In this document: piece by piece, positions 1 to 6,427 of the stretch | How positions within the stretch are numbered: position 1 is the stretch's first letter | Layout of the letters: each line of letters begins with the position of its first letter | DNA from: Bacteroidia bacterium | Lineage (GTDB): Bacteria; Bacteroidota; Bacteroidia; Bacteroidales; Azobacteroidaceae | Direction of reading: 5' to 3' | Assembly: GCA_025996815.1 (NCBI GenBank) | Contig: BNTT01000033.1 | Coordinates: forward strand, 1 to 25,106 | Length of the DNA: 25,106 nt | Notes under the pieces: model-generated | The model's database searches: none | What the model saw: the letters and a program-made list of their open reading frames with translations, nothing else | What the model was told of the DNA's origin: nothing | Position numbers and translations under genes: made by a program

Positions 1-1830
1 GATGGCAAAGCGGTGGTGCCAAGTGTCAATGGCGAGCGCAACCGCTTTGCCATCGAAGTCATATCCATCGGTCAAATCGATTTCCGGAAAATTGGGGTCT
101 ATAACGCCTACGTTTTCCAATCCAAATTTCACCTGCGACATCGCTTGTTCCTGCATACCGAGCATTACCTTGAAATTATGGTCTTGATTCAAAGTAAAAG
201 CATATTCGGAGTAAGCGTTAATGCCAAGCAAGTCGTCTTTCTGTTCTTCTTCGTGCACATTCGATGATTTGCTCCAAGCAACAGGCTGATTGTCAATGTC
301 ATAGCGGTAAGTTACAAACTTATCCCAATGGCGGTTGTAATTCTTGATGGAGTAGTTGACTTCCACATTTGTCCGCCAATTTTTGATGGGTTCCAAAGTC
401 AAAGTTGCCTGTTGGTAGGTGTTGTCGGTGATGGCGCGGTCGTTACCCGAATCGCGCAAGTTGAGTGCATGACGCTGGAAGAGATTGCCGTTGGGGTCGT
501 ACATGGGCAACATCGCCCATGCGTGCCGTCCGATGTCGGTAAACAAACTGTTGGTCAATGCGGCAGGACGTTCGTAAGTATTGCGCACGAAACGATTGCT
601 GTAGCCCAATTTTGCCCAATCATACAGTTGATAATTTACACGTACATTGGACGAAAAGCGGTCGTATTGGTCTTGGTTAAACTCCATCAGACCGTTTTGG
701 TCGAGGTAGTTGACCGAGCCAAAGAATGTCAGTTTGTCGTTACCGCCACTGATACTCAAGTTATGTTCTTGCGAAGAAGCCGTTGAGCGGTAAAGTTCTT
801 TGTAATAATTTCGGTTGTCCACACCACCGATATTCTTTGCATAACCCGGTACAACACTTCTTGGGTCAAATCCTTCTTCCCATTGTCCGGTAGTTCCGCT
901 TTCATAAATAGGAGAAGCAAGCGTGCCATCGCGATAGTCTTTAATGGCTTGCACCCAATCGTCATTAAAGTGAGGCGCATCCCCACCGTTGGTGAGAGCC
1001 TCATTCAAATAGAGAGCAAGGGTGTAAGAATCCATCGGTGTGGGCATCAAAATCGGTGAGTTGTAGCGGAAATTGTTGCTGTAATTGATTCGCGTTTTGC
1101 CGGCTTTACCGCTTTTAGTGGTAATAAGGATAACGCCAAACGAGGCTTTTGCGCCGTAGATAGAGGAGGCTGCCGCATCTTTCAAGATAGACATCGTTTC
1201 AACATCCGCCGGATTGAGCGCGTTGATGTCGCCCTCCGCGCCATCTATCAACACAAGCGGGTCGCCCTTAATATCGTCGTCAATGGTGCCACGACCACGA
1301 ATTTTGATACTTGCCGTGGCATCCAGACTTCCGCTGTTCTGCGTAATGGTCATACCCGGAATAAGACCTTGCAGTGCTTGTGCCACTGACGTTACAGGGC
1401 GGTCGGCAATGTCTTTTGCCGTAGCAATACCAATCGCTCCGGTCAAATTGACCTTCTTTTGGGTGCCGAACCCAACGACCACCACCTCGTCGAGAGCGTT
1501 AGCCTCTTCTGCCAAGGTAACATTAACACTTGTTCTGCCACCCACAGGCACTTCCTGCTTGGCATAACCCAAATAAGACACTTCCAACGTGGCATTAGGC
1601 GACACGCGCAGCGCGTATTTCCCGTCCACATCGGTGGCAACGCCATTACTCGGGTTGCCTTTTTCAATCACACTCGCGCCGATAACGGGACCATCGGCAT
1701 CGGACACCACGCCTGTTACGGCGATTTTAGCGTCTTGAGGATTTTCAGCCCGCAAATACTGTAATCCCCCCATCAAGACCAGGAAGCCGTACAGAAGCGA
1801 CACAAATACGAAATTTCTCTTGTTTTTCAT
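1..1830 (-). CDS. SusC/RagA-like TonB-dependent outer-membrane receptor, 5' part (runs off left edge)
   Basis: The frame is open for 610 codons from the ATG at 1830 to base 1, so the C-terminal part of the barrel lies outside the window. The family imports glycan fragments across the outer membrane with TonB energy and works with a SusD lid. Visible in order: an N-terminal signal sequence starting MKNKRNFVFV; a carboxypeptidase-regulatory-like beta-sandwich (IAVTGVVSDADGPVIGASVV, then DVDGKYALRVSP, YLGYAKQEVPV); the SusC hallmark DEVVVVGFGTQKKVNLTGAI; a plug domain with IRGRGTIDDD, PLVLIDGAEGDINALNP and ASSIYGAKASFGVILITTKS; then barrel sequence with HNLSISGGNDKLTFF. The first ~100 mature residues are nearly identical to those of the second SusC in the window, which lies in the opposite orientation. 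Its SusD partner should be off the left edge. The substrate cannot be read from sequence. Confidence 0.93.
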   Translation of the reverse strand, partial: MKNKRNFVFVSLLYGFLVLMGGLQYLRAENPQDAKIAVTGVVSDADGPVIGASVIEKGNPSNGVATDVDGKYALRVSPNATLEVSYLGYAKQEVPVGGRTSVNVTLAEEANALDEVVVVGFGTQKKVNLTGAIGIATAKDIADRPVTSVAQALQGLIPGMTITQNSGSLDATASIKIRGRGTIDDDIKGDPLVLIDGAEGDINALNPADVETMSILKDAAASSIYGAKASFGVILITTKSGKAGKTRINYSNNFRYNSPILMPTPMDSYTLALYLNEALTNGGDAPHFNDDWVQAIKDYRDGTLASPIYESGTTGQWEEGFDPRSVVPGYAKNIGGVDNRNYYKELYRSTASSQEHNLSISGGNDKLTFFGSVNYLDQNGLMEFNQDQYDRFSSNVRVNYQLYDWAKLGYSNRFVRNTYERPAALTNSLFTDIGRHAWAMLPMYDPNGNLFQRHALNLRDSGNDRAITDNTYQQATLTLEPIKNWRTNVEVNYSIKNYNRHWDKFVTYRYDIDNQPVAWSKSSNVHEEEQKDDLLGINAYSEYAFTLNQDHNFKVMLGMQEQAMSQVKFGLENVGVIDPNFPEIDLTDGYDFDGKAVALAIDTWHHRFAI

Positions 1831-1872
1831 ACAATCAATTTTAAATTATAACTTTCATTAAAAACTCTGCTG

Positions 1873-1901
1873 CAAAGTTGATAATAAAAGAAATAAAACA
1901 A
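1873..1901 (-). promoter_or_regulatory. Candidate promoter of the left SusC gene
   Basis: On the minus strand the -7-like box CAACTTTG (1880-1873) departs from TAnnTTTG at the first base only. A TTG (1901-1899) lies 18 bases upstream, close to the usual -33 spacing. The transcript would start about 36 bases before the ATG. Upstream of it is a perfect inverted repeat, AATTAT-TG-ATAATT (1937-1950), which could be a regulator site. The remaining bases between this promoter and the toxin gene hold nothing else I can support. Confidence 0.45.
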
Positions 1902-2032
1902 GGTGATTTGTTGTTAAAAAAGGTGGGATTAGGCGTAATTATTGATAATTCGTCCTTTTTTATGGATGGTTCGGCATGGAAAGAAAATATATACAAACTA
2001 TAACAATCATTTTTTCCACCCTTATATTTTTC

Positions 2033-2446
2033 CTAAGCCTGCAACACCTCTAACAAAGCATCCGGAGAAAGTGCAGGTATTGGTGACAGCAAAAAGTCTT
2101 TTGTGTTGCGGGTAACAATGTATTCAGCAGAAATGTTATGGGCGGTTTCAGATTGAACGGCATCTTCAAAATCGTGAGTATTTGATTCTATGGCGTGTAG
2201 CAGAATGTTCGTTGTGGTGTCTGCAACCTCAAAGGTTGAAACAATTTTGCGGATATAATTTAGTGCTCTATCGTGGTTGAAACGTCTATTTAAAATATAA
2301 AAAATATCAGTTACAGAACTTGCAGAAATGTATCCATCAAGATTACCGGACTCAACAAAATTAACAACGCGCTTTGCTGCATCAACAAACGGCTCACGCT
2401 CAGCCAGCCAATCTATCACAACATTAGTATCAATCAGAACTTTCAT
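2033..2446 (-). CDS. PIN-domain ribonuclease toxin, VapC-like
   Basis: A 137-residue protein, the usual size for a single PIN domain. PIN toxins are Mg-dependent ribonucleases that cleave RNA unless bound by their antitoxin. The N-terminus MKVLIDTNVVIDWL carries the first catalytic aspartate (D6). Then come SASSVTDIFYIL (around 41-52), HDFEDAVQ with acidic residues at 92-95, and VTRNTKDF with D117, which together make up the PIN acidic active site. The start codon overlaps the stop of the upstream antitoxin gene (ATGA), so the two are probably translationally coupled, antitoxin first. Family assignment is firm. The RNA target and whether the pair is active are unknown. Confidence 0.9.
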   Translation of the reverse strand: MKVLIDTNVVIDWLAEREPFVDAAKRVVNFVESGNLDGYISASSVTDIFYILNRRFNHDRALNYIRKIVSTFEVADTTTNILLHAIESNTHDFEDAVQSETAHNISAEYIVTRNTKDFLLSPIPALSPDALLEVLQA

Positions 2447-2676
2447 ACTAATCCATATTTTTCACTAAGTCTATCCTCGCGAATGTGGTCTAAATCGCCT
2501 TCATACCCTTTCAAAATTCCGCACAATTCATTGGCAATAGACACTTTACATTTCACAGATGCTTTGTGTTGCTTAGTAGCAGCAGCCTTTTTCAGACGCA
2601 GAGCGTGAACAAAAGCCTCTATTTTCATCAACTCCTCCACATCGTAGGACTTTATTCTATCCATAACTTCTACCAT
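2443..2676 (-). CDS. Antitoxin of the PIN toxin pair, VapB-like
   Basis: A 77-residue protein immediately upstream of, and overlapping by four bases, the PIN toxin gene. Position, size and coupling mark it as the cognate antitoxin. The N-terminal half is a predicted helix (YDVEELMKIEAFVHALRLKK), followed by a basic, Lys-rich linker. The C-terminus LDHIREDRLSEKYGLV resembles the toxin-wrapping tails of VapB-type antitoxins. No AbrB, Phd or ribbon-helix-helix motif is obvious, so the DNA-binding fold cannot be named. ATG at 2676 is used; M5 (MDRIKSYD) is a possible alternative start. It has its own TACCTTTG promoter, so it is transcribed separately from the upstream regulator gene. Confidence 0.8.
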   Translation of the reverse strand: MVEVMDRIKSYDVEELMKIEAFVHALRLKKAAATKQHKASVKCKVSIANELCGILKGYEGDLDHIREDRLSEKYGLV

Positions 2677-2701
2677 AATTTCTTCATTTTATTTGATTGT
2701 G

Positions 2702-2732
2702 CAAAGGTAGTGAATTGTTTTTGATTGCACAA
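2702..2732 (-). promoter_or_regulatory. Promoter of the vapBC-like pair
   Basis: On the minus strand TACCTTTG (2709-2702) is a perfect match to the Bacteroidetes -7 consensus TAnnTTTG. A TTG (2732-2730) sits exactly 20 bases upstream, the typical -33 spacing. It lies just after the stop codon of the large regulator gene, so the toxin-antitoxin pair is an independent unit. The leader would be roughly 20 bases. Confidence 0.75.
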
Positions 2733-2734
2733 GA

Positions 2735-5551
2735 TTAGTTTGCCTTGCCCGCCATCACCACATCCGGATATTCGCTTGGCAGGATGCCGAACTCTTTTTT
2801 GAAGCAGGCGGAGAAATATTTGGGGTCGTTGAAGCCTACGCTGTAGGCGAGTTCGGAGATGCGGATGCCGCGTTGGTCGATTATTCTTTGTCGGGCTGTT
2901 TTGAGGCGGATGTGGCGCATAAACAGGGAGGGATTTAGCCCTGTTTGCGATTTGAGTTTTTTGTAGAGGGTGGATTTGCTCACTCCCAAGGCATCTGCAA
3001 AGTGCTGTTGGTCGAAATCCACGTCCGCAATGTGCGTGTGGATACATTCAATGGCGTTGTTCAAAAATTCTTCATTGATGTTTGTGAAGTTCATCTGCTT
3101 CGGCTCATAGACGAACTGCTTTTGAAATTCGTGCGCCGCCCGCTCTTTTGCCAATTTCACGCCGAGGTAAATAGCCGCCGCAATCAGCAGTGTATAAAGG
3201 AGATACGCCCACCACGTGAGATACCAGGGCGGCAGGACGACGACGGTGAGGGGGAGGGACGACTTCAACGCGAAGTGGTAGGTGCCCGGATAGAGGTTGT
3301 TGTAGGACGCAAAGCGGCGGGTGTCGTCCGCTTGCCGCCAATCTTTATCGAAGCCGTCCAATTTATACGCATACCGCTCTTGATTGGTATGGGCATAGTT
3401 CAGGGCGGCAAATTCAATCGTGAAATTGTTGCTGCTGTACGGTATTCGGAGCTTTTTTGTGTAGCCGGCAGTCTCGGGGGACACTTTTTTGCGGAGTTTG
3501 GGCGGCAGATTTTCCAGCGAGGTGTTGAACAGTTTGATGTCGGTGATGACCACGGGGGCGGCGAACTTGCGATTTTTCAGTTCGGCGGGGTTGAACGAGT
3601 TGTAGCCCTTGTGCCCGCCGAAATACAGGCGACCGCCCGCAGCCTTGAAGGCGGCACCGCGATTGAAAGCGTTGTCTTGCAGCCCGTCGGCGACCGTATA
3701 AATATGCGTAACCTCCTCCGTCAAACTCACCAACCCCGCATTGGTGCCCATAAACAGCGTGCCGGCATCGTCCTCTTCGATGCTGTAAACAATGTCGCCG
3801 GGCAGGTTGTAGTCTTTCTGCACGCCCACAAAGGCATCTTTTTCCCTGTCGAACAGGCTCAATCCACCGCCATTGCTACCCAGCCACAAGCGACTTTGAC
3901 TGTCCTTGTAGATGACGTGGATGTTGTTGCTATTCACCTTTCCGGTAGCCGTTTGGTAGTGCCGGAAATTGATTATTTTGGATGTCATCGGGTCTTTTTT
4001 CACGCGAAACACGCCGTGTGCAGCCGTAGCGAGCCACATCGTTGCCGCGTCTTCCTCCGCCATCCCAACCACCGAATAGTGCTCGCCGGGGTTGGACGTT
4101 TGCCCCAAACTCGGATAAGAAATGCCCGTATTCGTCTGCGGATTATAGACGCCGATGCCATCTAACGTGCCCACCCACAGCAAGTTATTCGTATCTTCGT
4201 AAAGGTCAAACACACAATCATTCGCCAGCCACGGATATTGGGGATTTACGCGGATATTCTGCACCTTATTCGTCGGCGAAGCGGGGTCATAAACGAATAT
4301 GCCTTGCCCATAAGTGGCTATCCAATAGGCATTTGTGCTGCCGAGTTGGATGGTCTTATAGACCGTGGAGGCGATGGGATTGTTTTGAAAGCCCGGATGG
4401 TCGGTCTCCAAGCCGTAACTGCCGATGCCGAGCCATTTGTTGCCCGCTTTGTCCACATAAATACTGCGCACCGAGTTGCTGGAGAGCCGTTTTTTGACTT
4501 CCTCCAACGTATTCAACTCAAACGGTGCGGGGCGGGTGTTCACTGTGCTCACCCCGCCGCCCAGAGTGCCCAGCCACATCAAGCCCGACTTGTCGCGGAG
4601 GATGGAATTAACCTCATTGTAGGGCAGCGATTCGTTGGATTGGCTCGGAAGATGGTTAGTGAACGAGGCGATGTTGTCTTTATTGTTCAGCACGCTCAAA
4701 CCGCTTCGGGTGCCCACCCAAATCGCCTGTGTATTAAGGTCTTGCGCCAAAGCATAGACGATATTGTCCGACAAACTGCGCGGGTTGTTGCGGTCGTGAC
4801 GGTAGTTTATGTACTTGACCTGCTGCGGGTTATACGGATTTTCCAACCGAAACAAGCCATAGTCCCAACTGCCTACCCAGATGTTATTGTCCTTGTCCTC
4901 AAAAATCACGTGTGCCGAATTGCCGGCATTGAGGCGGGGATAGTTCAGAAAACGCCCTTCGGCAGGGTTGTAGCGCGTGATGCCTTCGCTCCACGTGCCT
5001 ATCCAGATGTTGCCTTTGCTGTCTTCGATGAGCGATTTGATGTCGCCGGTCTGCAAGTTATGATGCGTGCTGTTATATCGTATAAACGAATCATTTTCAG
5101 CAACATACCTGTTTAATCCGTTCGCCGTGCCCACCCACACCTGATTGTCGCGGGTAGCCAAAATCGCCTGTATATTAGCCCCTGACAGCCTTTTTGGGTC
5201 AATTTGCGTAATCTCGCCCGTGATTTTATTGAGCACATTCAAGCCGTTGCTCGTGCCAATCCACAAATGCCGGTTGTTGTCTTCCGCAATCGCCGTCAAA
5301 CTGTTGCTCGACAGTAAGTTAGGTGTATAGAGATTGCTCTTATAGGTTTTCAGTTGGTGCCCATCGTAGCGGCACAAGCCATCGTGGGTAGCAATCCAGA
5401 TATAGCCCTCCCCGTCCTGAAACACCTGCTTCACCTCATCGGTGGGCAAACCGGTGAGCGTAGAAAGCCGGTGCGTAGAGTGCCAATTTTCCGCCTCAAG
5501 CCCCGCACAGACTGCGAATGCAAATAAAATAGTGAGCAATGCGTTTTTCAT
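2735..5551 (-). CDS. Membrane-bound regulator: 14 propeller repeats, Y_Y_Y domain, one TM helix, AraC DNA-binding domain; no kinase
   Basis: A 938-residue protein related to the hybrid two-component regulators (HTCS) that control polysaccharide utilization loci. Residues 1-20 form a signal sequence. Fourteen repeats of the type W-I/V/L-G/A-T-x-x-G-L follow (WIATHDGLCRYD through YFGGHKGYNSFN), enough for two seven-bladed propellers. A Y_Y_Y domain spans about 709-775, with a membrane helix at 776-800. HTCS proteins would next have HisKA, HATPase and receiver domains. Here a short stretch containing FVYEPKQ leads straight into an AraC helix-turn-helix pair (about 830-930: FADALGVSKSTLYKKLK, ISELAYSVGFNDPKYFSACF). 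It therefore looks like a one-step membrane regulator, with periplasmic sensing and direct DNA contact. The Y_Y_Y domain seems to lack the usual N-x-DG-x-W loop. Signal and targets are inferred from neighbouring genes. Confidence 0.9.
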   Translation of the reverse strand: MKNALLTILFAFAVCAGLEAENWHSTHRLSTLTGLPTDEVKQVFQDGEGYIWIATHDGLCRYDGHQLKTYKSNLYTPNLLSSNSLTAIAEDNNRHLWIGTSNGLNVLNKITGEITQIDPKRLSGANIQAILATRDNQVWVGTANGLNRYVAENDSFIRYNSTHHNLQTGDIKSLIEDSKGNIWIGTWSEGITRYNPAEGRFLNYPRLNAGNSAHVIFEDKDNNIWVGSWDYGLFRLENPYNPQQVKYINYRHDRNNPRSLSDNIVYALAQDLNTQAIWVGTRSGLSVLNNKDNIASFTNHLPSQSNESLPYNEVNSILRDKSGLMWLGTLGGGVSTVNTRPAPFELNTLEEVKKRLSSNSVRSIYVDKAGNKWLGIGSYGLETDHPGFQNNPIASTVYKTIQLGSTNAYWIATYGQGIFVYDPASPTNKVQNIRVNPQYPWLANDCVFDLYEDTNNLLWVGTLDGIGVYNPQTNTGISYPSLGQTSNPGEHYSVVGMAEEDAATMWLATAAHGVFRVKKDPMTSKIINFRHYQTATGKVNSNNIHVIYKDSQSRLWLGSNGGGLSLFDREKDAFVGVQKDYNLPGDIVYSIEEDDAGTLFMGTNAGLVSLTEEVTHIYTVADGLQDNAFNRGAAFKAAGGRLYFGGHKGYNSFNPAELKNRKFAAPVVITDIKLFNTSLENLPPKLRKKVSPETAGYTKKLRIPYSSNNFTIEFAALNYAHTNQERYAYKLDGFDKDWRQADDTRRFASYNNLYPGTYHFALKSSLPLTVVVLPPWYLTWWAYLLYTLLIAAAIYLGVKLAKERAAHEFQKQFVYEPKQMNFTNINEEFLNNAIECIHTHIADVDFDQQHFADALGVSKSTLYKKLKSQTGLNPSLFMRHIRLKTARQRIIDQRGIRISELAYSVGFNDPKYFSACFKKEFGILPSEYPDVVMAGKAN

Positions 5552-5555
5552 ACGG

Positions 5556-5563
5556 CAAAGTTA
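5556..5563 (-). promoter_or_regulatory. -7 box of the minus-strand regulator gene
   Basis: TAACTTTG on the minus strand (5563-5556) fits TAnnTTTG. It ends only four bases before the ATG at 5551. If this box is used, transcription would start at or beside the start codon, giving a leaderless or nearly leaderless message. I see no TTG at the usual -33 distance. The rightward box for the DUF1080 gene is only 23 bases away. Confidence 0.5.
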
Positions 5564-5586
5564 CACATTTTCTCGAAAAAAATTAC

Positions 5587-5594
5587 TACCTTTG
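5587..5594 (+). promoter_or_regulatory. -7 box of the DUF1080 lipoprotein gene
   Basis: TACCTTTG, a perfect match to the Bacteroidetes -7 consensus, sits 34 bases before the ATG at 5629. The expected -33 position would fall inside the -7 box or leader of the divergent regulator gene and contains no clear TTG. This suggests a weak or activator-dependent promoter. Confidence 0.6.
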
Positions 5595-5628
5595 CGCCAT
5601 TATTATATACATAAAAAAAATAAACACA

Positions 5629-6390
5629 ATGAAAAGGACAAATCAGTTATTGAATTTAGTGCTCGTGGCAATTCTTTCCGTTTCCTGCACCTCTAAAAAG
5701 GCGGAGACAAGTTCCGAATGGACAAATCTGTTGGACGAAAATCTCTCCCAATGGCGCATCTATCAGAAAGACATCGGGTATGACGTGAACGAGGAAAATG
5801 TTTTCTCGGTGGTCGAAGACAACGGTGAACTCGTGTTGCACAACACCGGGAAAATCTACGGGTGCATCTTCACCAAGAAGGAATTTCGGAATTATCACCT
5901 GAAATTGCAGTACAAATTCGGCACCGCCAAATATCCCCCGCGCGAGGATAAGGCGAAGGACAGCGGCATTTTGTATCATTCGCAAGGCGAAGCAGGCGTT
6001 GATTATTGGAAATCGTGGATGCTGAGTCAGGAGTTTCAAGTGATGGAATACAGCCCCACAGAAGGCGTTTCCGGCGACTACTACGCGATGTCCACCGCCC
6101 AAGCGAATGTCGTGGGCGATGAAACCATCAGCGGTCGCTATTCAGCCACAGGCAACTACACCAGCCCCGCCGGCGAGTGGACAACCCTGGAACTCTTCTG
6201 CTACGAAGGCAAAAGCCTGCACGTCGTGAACGGAAAATTGGCATTGGCATTGGAAAATTCAGCCTACCGCAATGGCGACGAACTCATCCCCCTCGTGGAA
6301 GGCAAGATACAACTGCAAAGCGAAGCAGCAGAAATTTTCTTCAAAGACATCCAAATCAAGGAAATCAGCGCGCTGCCGGAAATAGAATAA
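5629..6390 (+). CDS. DUF1080 (3-keto-disaccharide hydrolase family) lipoprotein
   Basis: Start chosen at 5629 because it opens with a lipoprotein signal (MKRTNQLLNLVLVAILSVSC, lipid Cys20) and lies just after a TACCTTTG box; the longer open frame from 5539 would include promoter sequence. The 253-residue product matches the DUF1080 concanavalin-like fold: EWTNLLDENLSQW at the start, a central DSGILYHSQGE and SQEFQVMEY (family pattern NSGI...YEfQi), then PAGEWTTLELFCYEGKSLHV and the final strand EIFFKDIQIKEI. Characterised relatives cleave 3-keto-glycosides, and the name 3-keto-disaccharide hydrolase comes from them. The substrate here is unknown. It is probably anchored to a membrane facing the periplasm or cell surface. 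Only 37 bases separate it from the next regulator gene, so the two may be co-transcribed. Confidence 0.82.
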   Translation: MKRTNQLLNLVLVAILSVSCTSKKAETSSEWTNLLDENLSQWRIYQKDIGYDVNEENVFSVVEDNGELVLHNTGKIYGCIFTKKEFRNYHLKLQYKFGTAKYPPREDKAKDSGILYHSQGEAGVDYWKSWMLSQEFQVMEYSPTEGVSGDYYAMSTAQANVVGDETISGRYSATGNYTSPAGEWTTLELFCYEGKSLHVVNGKLALALENSAYRNGDELIPLVEGKIQLQSEAAEIFFKDIQIKEISALPEIE

Positions 6391-6427
6391 GGTTCACTAA
6401 TATTTGTGTGGAAAGGTGCCGTTAGGT

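Noticed and set aside
328..786. Plus-strand open frame of 152 codons within the left SusC gene
   Set aside because: Exact antisense shadow of the SusC reading frame, with no signal, motif or promoter of its own.
2945..4165. Open frame of about 400 codons on the plus strand inside the minus-strand regulator gene
   Set aside because: It is antisense to a clearly conserved propeller protein, has no recognisable domain, and arises from the codon bias of the real gene.
6391..6427. Promoter between the DUF1080 gene and the second regulator gene
   Set aside because: A TA-N3-TTTG sequence is present but with the wrong internal spacing; read-through from the DUF1080 promoter explains expression more simply.
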